Shown piece after piece: positions 22,404-33,307 of a stretch of 64,000 bases of DNA; within the stretch, counting starts at the first letter, position 1, and every line of letters starts with the position of its first letter. The position numbers were made by a program, and so were the translations under genes. Under the pieces are notes generated by a model, which worked only from the letters and a program-made list of their open reading frames with translations, was not told the origin of the DNA and did not search any database. The stretch comes from Pseudomicrostroma phylloplanum (lineage: Eukaryota; Basidiomycota; Exobasidiomycetes; Microstromatales): contig BCHS01000002.1 of assembly GCA_039545275.1 (NCBI GenBank), positions 1,922,001 to 1,986,000 of the forward strand, in the 5' to 3' direction.

Positions 22404-25400
22404 ATGGCTAATCCCTTCGCAAGGCGGAAGAAGGCCAAGCCTGCCAATACTGCCGCTCTGGACCTGCATCAGGAGCCTCAGGAGACAAAAGAGAAGTCAG
22501 GCTTTGTACAGGCCTTGCACCGTATCAAGGAGTCAGGTTTGGACCCCGAGAAGCTCTTTGCCAAGCGGAGACCTCCACCATGTCCCAGATCAGTCGTAAG
22601 TAACATGGCAATAGTCGCAAACACAGCTCGAGACGTCACAGAGGATGCTGACCAATCCTTCACCATTGCGCGTTTCTCGCATCGCTTACCAGTACTTCAA
22701 TGAGCCTCTGCCGGCCGAGTATTTTGGGAAAAAGGGCAAGCCCCTGCCCAAGGTCACCTATCCGACGAATCAAGTGCTCACCGCGAAGTACACGATCTAC
22801 AATTTCATCTTCAAGAATCTCCTGGAGCAATTTCGAAGAGTTGCAAACATGTTCTTCTTGCTCCTGGTCATCCTGCAGTTTTTCCCCGAATTCTCCACCA
22901 TCAATCCCGTCGTCTCGATGTTGCCCCTGTTGGCCGTCTTGGCTCTGTCTGCGCTCAAAGACGGATACGAAGACATCAAGCGCCATCAGTCGGATCGAGC
23001 TTTGAACAGGCAAAAGGTCAGGGTCATGGTTGCCTCAGGCTGGATCAACCCTAATGTGATGGAGCCAAAGGCGAGGAGCGTTGGTGCAGTCCTCACTGTT
23101 TTTAAGGATAAGATTCTCGGTGGAAAGAGAAAGCAGAGTGAGAAGCTCGCCGAGCGTCAGCAGGAACAGCCCCATCTGCAAGAGACTGTGTCCATTCCTC
23201 AGCATGGGACTGCCATCGCTCCTGGCTCCGGTGCAGCGCCTGAAACACAACCACTGGACGACCTGTCGCGCGTCGCATCGAACAGATCGCGCGCTTCGAC
23301 GTCAGCTGGAAGGCCGAGTCTTGGTGGAAGATCCAGGGCATCCATCAGCGGCGCCAGTATGTTCGAAGCAGATGGTTACGAGGTCAATGAGGAAGGCAGA
23401 ATTCTCCATCACGGGCGTCTCCTTTCACCCGAAGAAGAAGCCAAATACAAGTCCAAGGTCGCACCGCGATGGAAGAAGAAGATGTGGGAGGATTTGGCCG
23501 TCGGTGACTTTGTCCTGATCAAGAACAACGAGCCTATTCCCGCCGACATCATCATTTGCAGCACATCGGAGGAAGAAGACGCTTGCTTCGTGGAGACCAA
23601 GAATCTAGATGGTGAGACGAACCTGAAAGCGAGGACTGGTGTCCCTGAGCTCGCCTCGCAAATCCGGTCTGCTGGCGATTGCGCAAAAGCTGCATTCAGG
23701 GCAGACGGTGAACCTCAGGATACCAACATGTACCGTCTCAATGCCAGCGTCACACTGCAAGACAAGATTGACCAGGAGGGCAACCCTCTCCGCTGCCCTG
23801 TGACCTTGAACCAAGTCCTGCTACGAGGTTGCGTCCTCAAGAATACAGCTTGGGTCATCGGCTTTGTCTTCATGACCGGAGCCGACAGCAAAATCATTGC
23901 AAATTCTGGCGATACTCCCAGCAAGCGATCCAAGGTCGAGAAGCAGATGAACCCCATGATCTACGTCAATCTCACACTGCTTGCCGTCATAGCTGTCGTT
24001 TGCGCCATTGCGAACTCGCAGCTTGAGAAGCATTACTTTGCCGAGAGTGCCTACTGGGAGTACGGAGCGATCTACAGCGACGACAACCCTCGCATCAATG
24101 GACTCGTCGCTTTCGGCAATGCTCTTATTACCTTCCAGAACATTGTGCCCATCTCTCTCTACATTTCCATCGAGGCTGTGAGAACGGTACAAGCCTTTTT
24201 CATCTACGACGACTACGATATTTGGTACGAGAAGACGAATCGGCGTACGACTGCACGCTCCTGGAACTTGTCCGATGACTTGGGCCAGATAGAGTACATC
24301 TTCTCCGACAAGACCGGTACGTTGACGCAGAATCTGATGCTGTTCCAAGAGTGTTCGATCGGCGGGGTGGTCTACCACGGCGACGGACAGCAGAGCGGTA
24401 CAAATATCTCTATGGACGGCAGCTTGACCGAAAAGGAGAAGGCACTATCGACCCCGTCGGGCAGCGATGAAAACAGCTCCGCAGCGGACAGAGATCTTCG
24501 AAAGCGAGTCAAGCCATCCGCCGAGCAGGTCCCGTTCGCCGACTCGCGCCTCGCGGCGGCACTCAAGACCCCCAACACCCCTCACGCTGTGCAGCTATTC
24601 CAGTTCTGGAGGTGTTTGGCTCTATGCCACACTGCTCTTGCTTCCGAGAACGAAGATGGCTTGATCGAGTTCAAAGCGCAGAGCCCCGACGAGCAGGCTT
24701 TAGTACAGGCTGCTGCCGAAGTTGGGTTTATCTTCCTTGGGAGAGACCGCACGACGTTGACAATCCAGGTACCTGGAGTGGCCGAGCCTGAAAAGTACGA
24801 GCTGCTCAGCGTCTTGGAATTCACTTCGGCCAGGAAGCGAATGAGCGTGATCTTGAGGCGTCACGCCGACTCGAAGATCTTGGTCTTGGCCAAGGGAGCT
24901 GACAGTATCATCTTTGAGAGATCCGCCGCTGGTCAAGAAGACATCAAGGCCAACATCGACGAGCACCTCGAGGAATTCGCCAACAAAGGGCTGCGTACCT
25001 TGTGCCTGGCAGGCAAAGAGTTGACCGAAGATGTGTACAACGAATGGGCTTTCCGCTACCACAACGCCTCTGTCTCTCTCGACAACCGCGAGGACAAGAT
25101 GGAGGCTCTCGCTAGCGAGCTTGAGCGAGACTTCACTCTGTACGGCGCCACTGCCATTGAGGACAAGCTTCAGGACGGTGTTCCAGAAGCCATTGCGGAT
25201 CTCAAGCGTGCCGGTATCAAGATCTGGGTAGCCACAGGTGACAAGCTTGAGACGGCTATTGCCATCGGCTACAGTACGCGCTTGCTCGTCCAGGATATGA
25301 ACTTAATCGTCGTCCGAGGTGGTGAATACGGCGAGCCAAACTCCGCATACCAGCAGTTGAAGAAGGCTACGGAACGCTTCTTTGGTGGATCTGAAGTTGT

Positions 25401-27276
25401 GGGACAAATGGAACACCAGCCTCCTGGTGCGATCAATGAGAATCAAAGCAGGTTCAGTCTGAGCCGAAGGAACTCACAGCATAGCGCCAGCCGCACCTCG
25501 ATTGGCAACGCTTCGCTCGTGGGCGAAGACAACGGCTCGAGATCTGGGGGCTACGCCTTGATCATTGATGGAACCGCTCTGACGCACGCCCTCACCGAAG
25601 ACTTCTCAAAGGATCTTCTGCTCAACCTCTCACGCCAGTGCCGTGCCGTCATTTGCTGTCGAGTCTCGCCGCTCCAAAAGGCCCTCATTGTTCGTCTGGT
25701 CAAAGATGGACTGGGCGTCATGACACTCGCCATCGGAGACGGTGCCAACGATGTCTCTATGATTCAGGCAGCTCACGTCGGTATTGGTATCGCCGGTGAA
25801 GAGGGTCTGCAGGCCGTCAATGCTTCCGACTATGCCATTGCGCAGTTCAGGTTCCTCAAGAGACTTTTGCTCGTCCACGGCCACTTCTCCTACTACAGGA
25901 GTGGTACGATGATCACGTACTTCTTCTACAAACAGCTGATCATCGTGTCAGCTCTGTTCTTCTTCCAGATCTTCGCTGCTTGGAGTACCATGTACGTCAT
26001 CGACTACGTCTACATCCTACTCTACAATGTCGTCTGGACCATTGCAGCGTGTATTGGCGCCGGGATCTTCGATCGTCCCTTGCCAGACCGCATCCTCATG
26101 GAAGTGCCTGAACTCTACGGACCATCTCGCAAGGGCAAGTACTTCGGCCTTGTAGTCTTCTCGTGGCACATGCTCGAGGGCATTGTTCAAGGCGTCATTG
26201 TCCTATTCTTCTTCCTCTACACCTACGACACCACCTCGACACGAGGTGATGGACTGCAGCCTGGTATCTACGAGTTTTCGACGGGCATGGTCTTGGCAAT
26301 GACCTTCGCGGCTAATATCTTCCTGGCGCTCTTTGTGCACGCCTTCACCTGGTGGGTGTCTCTGAGTCTGGTCTTTGGGCCTATTGCTATCTCCTGTTTC
26401 GTGCCAATCTACAACTCCATTGAGCCGTCGACTACTTCTCCGCTCGGATGGGGTAACAACTACTATCTGTACCGCGCCTTCGACTTTTATGCTGCCATCA
26501 TCTTCTGTACTGTGCTCTGTCTCTTGCCCAGCTACCTTTTCAGGTGTCTGCGCGAGACGTACTACCCATCGGACCTGGACATCATCCGCCGGATAAATAA
26601 GAAGGATCCCAAGCACGACTATGTCAATGACCCTCGAATGCCCGGTAAGCAATACGAGGCCAAGCTGGCTGCCGAGGCGGCTCGCGCTGCTGGTCATGAT
26701 GGGAGCAACGCAGGCTATGGTGGAGAAGCTCTCGAGGCTCCTCCCACTTCTGTCTTTGCGATGCACGAGCTGCGGCCCTCGAGAAGTCGAGCCTCATCGA
26801 GGCAGTACGACATGCTCACTGGCACCGAAGGTCCACCAAGAGGATACAGCTTCTCGCAGGAAGACCTCTCCGGCGGTCGGAATCGCAGACTGCCTACGGA
26901 TGCAAAGAAGCGACACAGCGGACTCCGCAGACTCTTGCCTGGTTCGATACGGAGAAGTATGAGGAGAAACAGCAAAGCCAGCAAGTCCAGTCGACCTGGG
27001 TCGGGCTTGACGGAAGACGAGGAGGAGGAGCAGCAGCACATGACGCAGGCTCCAGTGGGCGGTGGTCAGACACGTATCGCAGAGGTGGCTGGCGAGGAGG
27101 AGATCGCGAGGGAAGAGGAGGACGACGAAGCCGAGGTGTCTCGTCTGGCTGGCCGGAACACCGACCCTGGCCCAGAGGACGAGGATGAAGAAGATGACGA
27201 TGACGAAGACGAAGTCGTTGAGGACCGGAGAGGAGCTGATGCATCACATGCTGCGCCTGCTCTGAGGAGCCTTTGA
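22404..27276 (+). CDS. DNF1: P4-type phospholipid flippase (Dnf1/Dnf2-like)
   Basis: P4-ATPases move phospholipids from the outer to the cytosolic leaflet of plasma or Golgi/endosomal membranes, usually with a Cdc50/Lem3 partner. Exons are 22404-22595 and 22693-27276, with a 97-nt intron; splicing gives PRSV-YFNEPLP, the conserved family entry. Predicted length is 1591 aa. Motifs: NFIFKNLLEQFRRVANMFFL (first membrane segment), LDGETNLK (actuator loop), DKTGTLTQN with phospho-acceptor Asp about 603, KGADSIIFERS (nucleotide-binding domain), ATGDKLETAIAIGYS, and GDGANDVSMIQAAHVGIGI. Six hydrophobic segments follow in the C-terminal third, ending near the STSPLGWGNN loop. Two disordered insertions (around residues 240-330 and 985-1035) and a long acidic C-terminal tail (poly-Asp/Glu) are extra to the core. 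The conserved WNLSDDLGQIEYIFSDKTG segment points to the Dnf1/Dnf2 branch rather than Neo1. Confidence 0.93.
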
Positions 27277-27945
27277 ACGAGACAGAGGTGGATAGTCCCC
27301 TTTGCCTTGTGTGTGTTCTCTATTCTAATTTGCGACCTTGCTGGCCGTCTATGAGACTCTCATTGCGAATGTAAATTGCATTCTCACGTCCTCACCTTCT
27401 CTCAAGGGAGCATCTGCTCGGGTTATCCACTCGTCTTGTGTATTGCCATTGTCGGCGCAACTATGTCGTGCGTATCAGTATATCCGCGTCTTCTATCCAT
27501 TCGCCTGCCTTCCCCGCCTTCCCGCGGCACTCCTGGTCCCGCTCCGCTCCGCTCTTGCAAATTGTCTCTGCCTCTGCCTGCGTTCTCTGTTCCGAGCCGG
27601 CTTTCTTCGGTCCGCGTGGGCTTCTGTTCTGTCCTTGCTGCCTCGGCTGCTGCACCAAGGGCTGCCTCCATCCTCGATCACTGCTTCTTGGCTCACTCCT
27701 TCTGTCACACATTTGCCTCCGTCTTTGCTCCTTCTTGCAATCATCCCCCTTTACCTTACCTGCCTCATCATCTGCCCCATCTCCCTTGACCTACATTAGC
27801 GCTGTCCTCCCAGCTCAAGTTCTTTTGATCGAGGCAATTCGACCATTGCTGCTGGAGCTGCTCCTGCTGCGAAGGCCCTACACAAGAATCCGTATCAGCC
27901 GTAGCACCAACAAGTAGCCTGTTTTCCACCGAAGAGCTCTGCAAG
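27277..27945. other. Upstream region of PRPP synthetase
   Basis: About 670 bp hold the 3' end of the flippase transcript and the leader of the PRPP synthetase gene. The segment 27480-27800 is strongly pyrimidine-rich. Open frames here are low-complexity Leu/Ser/Pro and were not accepted as genes. Confidence 0.4.
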
Positions 27946-29583
27946 ATGCCCGGAGTCAACTCGATCAAGCTCCTGACGGGCAACAGCCACCCTCAGCTGG
28001 CTCAATTGGTTGCCCAAAGACTTGGTATCGAGCTCACTCCCTGCATCGTCAAGAAGTTTGCCGACCAATGCATCGATGTGCGTATTGGCTCCTCTGTGCG
28101 AGACGAGGATGTCTTTGTGCTCCAGACGGGTTACTCTGCCTACACAGATCCAAACGATGCCTTGATGGAGCTCTGCATCATCATCTCCGCCTGCAAGACA
28201 GCCTCTGCCCGGAGAATCACCGCTGTGATCCCGTCTTTCCCCTACTCTAGGCACGACAAGAAGGACAAGTCTAGGGCGCCCATCACTGCCAAGCTTGTGG
28301 CCAATATGATCACAGTCGCTGGAGCAGACCATGTCATCACCATGGACCTTCACGCTAGTCAAATACAGGGTTTCTTCGATATTCCCGTGGACAATCTCAG
28401 CTCAGAACCTAGTGTGGCTAGATGGATCAGGACGAGGGTGGAGGACTGGCGCAACTGTATCATCGTCAGCCCAGATGCTGGTGGTGCAAAGAGGTGAGTT
28501 GCTTGAGGCAGGCCCACATGCAATTGGGCGATTAGGGTGCAGGATTGTCTCATGCTCCCTGGCCCCTCATTCCAACCTCCACTCTAGAGCTACGGCATTA
28601 GCGGATCTTCTTGGTGTCGACTTTGCCTTGATCAACCGCAACCGCAAGCGGGCCCAGAACAAGCGCATCCGAGAAGCCAGGACTCAGGCGGCCCTCCAGG
28701 CCGGTGGTACTCTGCCCTCGGCTATGTCGAGCACGGATGATCTTCGCAGCGGGTTTGCGACCCCGAGTGCTCTCCCTCACGACGCTTCGCACTCAGAGGG
28801 CAGCCCCGCTCACCACAGCGGCAGTCTCAGATCCGTCAATGACCGGCTCTCGAATCTTCGGATGGAGGGTGGCGCGCCTTCGCCAAGGTCTCCTCTGTAC
28901 TCGCTGATCGGCAATGGCGTACAGGCCAATGAGTCGGGAGAGTTCTTCATCACTGATGAGGATGGCCACCGGGTGTTCAGCGGCGGCGCACACAATGGTC
29001 ACGGACACGGTCACGGTCACGCTCAGAGTCATGCCCAAGGCCAGGGATCGGCTAGTGGTGCTGCCGCCCAGGGTCCCCTCTCATCAGCCTCGTTTGCAGC
29101 TGCTGAAGCGGCCGAGTCTGCTCTGCAAGAAGGCGAAGCCAAGATGGAGATCCTCGTCGGAGACGTTGAGGGCAAGGTGGCCATCCTGGTGGACGACATG
29201 GTCGACACCGGCAGGACACTGGCCCTGGCTGCCAAGACGCTGCGGGACGCTGGTGCCAAGGAGGTGTATGCTCACATCAGTCACGGTATCCTCAGTGGAA
29301 AGGCTGTGGAGCTCCTGAGGAAATTAGAAATGAAGAGACTAGTAGTGAGTACTGTAGCTCTGCACATGGTATGAGGCGTGCTAGAATGAAGTGCTGAGAG
29401 ATTTTTCTCTCCTCAATTGTCTAGGTCACCAACACGATCCCGAACGAGGAGAAGGCGCAGGACGCGAATGGTAGGCTGGAAATCATGGATGTGTCTGCTG
29501 TGATGGCAGAAAGTATTAGGCGAGCTCATCACGGAGAGAGCATTGCTGTTCTCTTCGAGGAGCAAGGCGGAGTGATGGTGTGA
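27946..29583 (+). CDS. Ribose-phosphate pyrophosphokinase subunit (Prs1/Prs5-like)
   Basis: PRPP synthetase makes phosphoribosyl pyrophosphate from ribose-5-phosphate and ATP for nucleotide, His and Trp synthesis. In yeast, Prs1 and Prs5 carry non-homologous inserts and link the enzyme to cell-wall integrity signalling. Exons are 27946-28493, 28588-29344 and 29425-29583, giving 487 aa. Motifs: [15 protein letters not shown] at the start, [44 protein letters not shown] and the PRPP loop [13 protein letters not shown] (about residue 384). A roughly 150-residue insertion sits before that loop (residues about 220-370). It is Ser/Ala-rich and contains a His/Gly repeat ([17 protein letters not shown]). 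It replaces the short flexible loop of bacterial enzymes, so the protein is probably the regulatory-type subunit. The C-terminus is spliced to [10 protein letters not shown] and ends GGVMV. Confidence 0.92.
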
Positions 29584-30034
29584 GAATTGGAGAGGAGAAT
29601 GTAATATACAGGCAGTGAGGGTGGGAGGTCTTGAGCATGGCGAGTGGAGATAGAGTCGGAAGCGTCTCGAAGTAGTTCAGCGGAGATTGTTGGCGGTCGA
29701 AACAGCAAGCTACCTCAAATGCAACTTACGTCTACGGATGAAGCTCAGTCTCCATGTGTGCTTCGGTAAGACTAGACGCAGCTATCCATTGAAACTGATC
29801 ATCATAGACTCGATCATCGTCTCGCTCTGCTGACCATCATCTCGTAAGCCTCTGGTGCTTGTGAAAGGTGCTGGGCGATATTCCAATCCTTCTCCACTTC
29901 CTTTTCTCCGCTGATCTGAGCGCAAAGGCTCACACGTCCCATTTGCCGAGTCCACCCCCACTTCCTTCCTGTCCACCTTCCTAATCCTTTCTTCATCTGT
30001 ATCCCTCCTATCTCTCCCTCTGTACGATCTCACA
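29584..30034. other. Intergenic region, PRPP synthetase / ANL-like gene
   Basis: These 451 bp separate two same-direction genes. The right half is CT-rich leader sequence. I see no other gene. Confidence 0.4.
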
Positions 30035-32017
30035 ATGGGTTCTTCGTCTCCGCAATGGGACATCGCCATCGATGATACATCCCTGCTCCTCTTGATCGGT
30101 ATAATCGCCCTCCTCCTGATCTCGGCCCTAGTCACACGATGGCACCAGCCCACCCTACACCCGCTCATCCTTGGCCGTCAAGCTGACGCGGCTTCTGTCC
30201 ATCAGGCAGGCGAGTCGCCTGTCTACCGCAACGCAAACTCCCCACATGGCTTCGACCTTGCGGCTCGTCCCCGCAAAGGCGCGAACGACGTGACGACTCT
30301 ACTCACCCTGGGGTCTAAGGGCGGAGAGGAAAAGCACAGGCGGAAGCTCTATGGCAAGGAGCTGACCAACGAGGAAGTCTTCAATGCCTCGAGGAAGTTC
30401 GGGAATGGGCTGCTCAAGATCGTGGGAGGTGGAGCTGGCGATCAAGCCGCCCTCGCCATCAGTGTAGAGGTAGACCACGTCGAGTCTCTGGAGGCGCTTC
30501 TAGCCGGTGAACTGCTCCGGGACGCTTCCTCTGGCCGTACGCCCTTCTCTACCCTGGTAATTCCACCACTACATCTCCCCCAAGGCCAGCCAGAGCAGTT
30601 CCCCGTGACCGGAAAGACCGACAAGCTAGCGGCAGTCTACACTACGTCCAAAGCGATTCGCAAGGCGGCCAGTATGTCCATCGCTTCTTCGGAGACGTTG
30701 TACATTCTCAAGGACCAGCAAGAGGTCGCCGAGGCGGAGAAGGCCCTGCAGACTAATGGAGGACGTCTTCCGAAAATGATGTCTTTCCACGAGGTACTAG
30801 ACCAGGGGTCGGAGTCGTCGTCCTCAGCTGGCGAAGGCGGCGAATCATCTCCGCGAGGCGACTCTGTTCACTCTGCCTTCTGGCTCGGCTCTGCCTGGAC
30901 ACAGGTCACCAACCAATCTCTCTGTGCGGGTGTGACTGCCTACCTCTCCTTCTATCCCGCAGACAAGATTCCTACGACGGCAGACAGAATCATGGTGGAA
31001 CAGTCTCCGTTCGTAAAGAGCCCTTCGTTGCACCTTGGGGCAGCCGCTACTCCTGCAGGATTGGCACTGGCCCTCACTGCTCTGTACACTGGATCTGCTC
31101 TCCAAGCCGCACCTTTGACATCTTCAATCGACGACCCCAATCCGGCCACAAGTGCAGCTCTCGCCAACTTCAAGCCGACGCTCATCTACGCTTCCCCCAA
31201 CGGAGCTTCCTCTCTCGGTCTGGCTCTCACTTCGAAGTCTAAGCGCTCTCCCTTTGGCCGTACAGTCTACGAGCGCAAGCTGATTGCACTTCGACGGGGC
31301 ACCTTGGATCGGGGTTCAATCTGGGACTCTTTCCTCTTCAATTCGGTCCGCGCAAGCACCGGGATGGATCAGACTCGAGGTGTGAACGTTGTAGGGAGGG
31401 GCTGGGTAGTCGGTCAGACTCTGCTCGATATTCTGAGAGGTCATCTGGGATGCCCAGTAGTGAACTCCTTCCTGCCCGACGGACCTCTCGAGAGCAAAGG
31501 TGGCCGAAGCGGCGAGCCTCTATCTTCTGCATGGCTCACTGCCCCAGTCGCTTCATCGCACTCCTACGACGTGCAGGCTTTCCAGGCGAACAACAAGATC
31601 AGCGAGATGCCTGCGCACGTGGGTCCCCCTTCTGTGAGCGTAGAGATCAAGCTCGCTAAGGAGGGCGAAGACGGCGAGGAGGCCAACACACCCCATGGCT
31701 GGGAGCGCTTCAAGGGTCCTGGAGACGTCATCGGTGAGGTCCTCGTCCGCGGCACGACCTTGACAACAACGGGTGCGGAAGGGCAGGGGGATGCGGGAAA
31801 TGTCGAGGGTCAGTCATGGTACTCTACTGGCTCGAGCGGACTCTTCAGGAGCAATGGAACGCTGCTGCTCCTGCCTCCGTCGATTCATGCGGAGAAGAGG
31901 GAAATGGCGCCGCTGCCGACGATGAGCTCAAAGTACCCTGTCAAGGGCGCTAGGAAGATTGGCACAGGGGATGATGAGGACGATGAGCAGAAGTCGGGGA
32001 AGAAAAAGGGCGAATGA
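30035..32017 (+). CDS. Membrane-anchored degenerate acyl-CoA synthetase-like (ANL) protein
   Basis: The protein (660 aa, no intron) begins with a single hydrophobic helix (LLLLIGIIALLLISALVTRW), so it is probably an endomembrane or outer-membrane protein with a cytosolic body. Sequence blocks follow the order of long-chain acyl-CoA synthetases: an N-terminal HPLILGRQA and ESPVYRN segment; a central part with GRTVYERKL and the RGTLDRGSIWDSFLFNSVRA helix (which in true ligases precedes the GSAP motif); then LGCPVVNSF and HVGPPSVSVEIKL; then GDVIGEVLVRG; then WYSTGSSGLF, a degraded form of the WFHTGD-type motif. The AMP-binding P-loop (T/S-S-G-T-T-G-x-P-K-G) and the catalytic C-terminal Lys region are not visible. 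I infer a non-catalytic or altered member. The family assignment is moderate; adenylating activity is unlikely from what can be seen. Confidence 0.7.
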   Translation: MGSSSPQWDIAIDDTSLLLLIGIIALLLISALVTRWHQPTLHPLILGRQADAASVHQAGESPVYRNANSPHGFDLAARPRKGANDVTTLLTLGSKGGEEKHRRKLYGKELTNEEVFNASRKFGNGLLKIVGGGAGDQAALAISVEVDHVESLEALLAGELLRDASSGRTPFSTLVIPPLHLPQGQPEQFPVTGKTDKLAAVYTTSKAIRKAASMSIASSETLYILKDQQEVAEAEKALQTNGGRLPKMMSFHEVLDQGSESSSSAGEGGESSPRGDSVHSAFWLGSAWTQVTNQSLCAGVTAYLSFYPADKIPTTADRIMVEQSPFVKSPSLHLGAAATPAGLALALTALYTGSALQAAPLTSSIDDPNPATSAALANFKPTLIYASPNGASSLGLALTSKSKRSPFGRTVYERKLIALRRGTLDRGSIWDSFLFNSVRASTGMDQTRGVNVVGRGWVVGQTLLDILRGHLGCPVVNSFLPDGPLESKGGRSGEPLSSAWLTAPVASSHSYDVQAFQANNKISEMPAHVGPPSVSVEIKLAKEGEDGEEANTPHGWERFKGPGDVIGEVLVRGTTLTTTGAEGQGDAGNVEGQSWYSTGSSGLFRSNGTLLLLPPSIHAEKREMAPLPTMSSKYPVKGARKIGTGDDEDDEQKSGKKKGE

Positions 32018-32287
32018 AGCGATGGATGGATGGCGAGAAGGTATGAACTCTCAACAATGTGCGCAATATCAGCAATGACCATACACGTCTTTCTGTCTGT
32101 CTTCTTCGAGTGTGAAGTGTCTGGCGTTGATCCTTGCCGAGGCTTCCCCACACGTCAATCGCAAGGCGTGAAGCAAGCCTTACCCCGCGTTCGTTATTTT
32201 TGTAGTCTTGTTTGAAGAGCCGCTGGGAGCAGTGGGCAGGGCGGCGGATGGGGCAAGCCATGGAAGCAGGCAAGCGAGGTTGCCCAT

Positions 32288-32290
<3 letters not shown>

Positions 32291-32319
<29 letters not shown>
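32291..32319 (+). repeat. (GGCA)7 tetranucleotide microsatellite
   Basis: Seven perfect GGCA units are seen directly in the sequence. The tract lies in the non-coding region upstream of the AGC kinase and is likely length-variable. Confidence 0.9.
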
Positions 32320-32728
32320 TCACTCGGGCGGGGGGACCAAGGTCCGTGTGTCCGTCCGTCCATCAGGCGGGCGTGATTCGCGTTTCAAGGGGTGAGAGCT
32401 GCCAGTTACTCGTCGTCGTCGCTTCCATCACCATCACCATCAGCCGATCCATACTCTGTCAGCGGTCAGCAGGGATAGCCACCTCGCCGGCAATCCACCA
32501 ACCCTTGTCCGCCCTGGGCGCCTTTTGCTCTTGCCCTGGTCCGCCCCGCCCCGCCCTGCCCTGCCCTACCCCACTCCGCCTCGCCCCGCTCGGACCGTCC
32601 GTTGGTTGCTCAGTAGTAGCCTCTCCTCGGCCCTCGCCCTGGTCCTCGTCGTCGGCAATTGCCTCCTGTCACCGCCGTGTCCATATACAACACTCAACAT
32701 CACATCACGGCGAGAAGAGCGAGAGGAG

Positions 32729-32730
<2 letters not shown>

Positions 32731-32760
<30 letters not shown>
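32731..32760 (+). repeat. (GCA)10 trinucleotide microsatellite
   Basis: Ten perfect GCA (CAG-phase) units lie about 550 bp upstream of the kinase start codon, in sequence not otherwise assigned to a protein. In one frame it would encode poly-Gln, in others poly-Ser or poly-Ala. Confidence 0.9.
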
Positions 32761-32763
<3 letters not shown>

Positions 32764-33307
32764 CACCAATTTACGGGCGTCAGGCACCAAAAGCCAGCCC
32801 AGCCAAGCCAGCATCTCGCGAGTGCTGTGATCTACCAAAGGTCCGAGGTGGGTCAAATTGGTACCTCGGTCCGAAAGTGCTTTGCTTCCTCGTTCTTTGG
32901 CCGCTCGAGCCTCTGAGGTGGTCACTTGATTGCTATTGCGTAGGCCCACCTCGCCTCGCCTCGCCTTGCAACAGGACAGCACTGTTCTCTTCTGCCCTGA
33001 CCACGGTCGCCTGATCTCTGAGCCCCTCTCCCCTTGGGCCTACTTCCCCTCGGTCCCCCTGCGCAATTCCACCCTCATCGTACCCGGCGTGACGTGAGGT
33101 ACGGGACCGCGCAAGAGCTCTGCTACGCAAAGGGACCCTCCTTTTGCTTAGTTCCTCCCTCTTCAACTTTACCAATCATAGCTGCACCTGCTTTAGACAC
33201 TCTGGCTAACCACAACGGCGGCAACTCATCCTCCCCCATCGAACGCTTCCCTACGTCCTCCTCCCCATTCTCTCCCCCTGCCTGGCCCAGACCAGGTTGC
33301 GTCGGCC

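Larger units (their letters stand above)
32018..33307. other. Long leader/intergenic region with simple repeats before the kinase gene
   Basis: About 1.3 kb lie between the ANL-like gene and the kinase start. It contains a GGCA tetranucleotide tract (32291-32319) and a GCA/CAG tract of ten units (32731-32760). The open frames that cross it are repetitive or Pro/Ser-rich with no conserved motif. It may hold a long 5' leader with introns for the kinase. Confidence 0.45.

Noticed and set aside
32208..33014. 268-codon plus-strand frame upstream of the kinase
   Set aside because: It is made of translated simple repeats (GGCA, GCA) and Pro/Ser-rich sequence, with no splice support or motif; treated as leader/intergenic.
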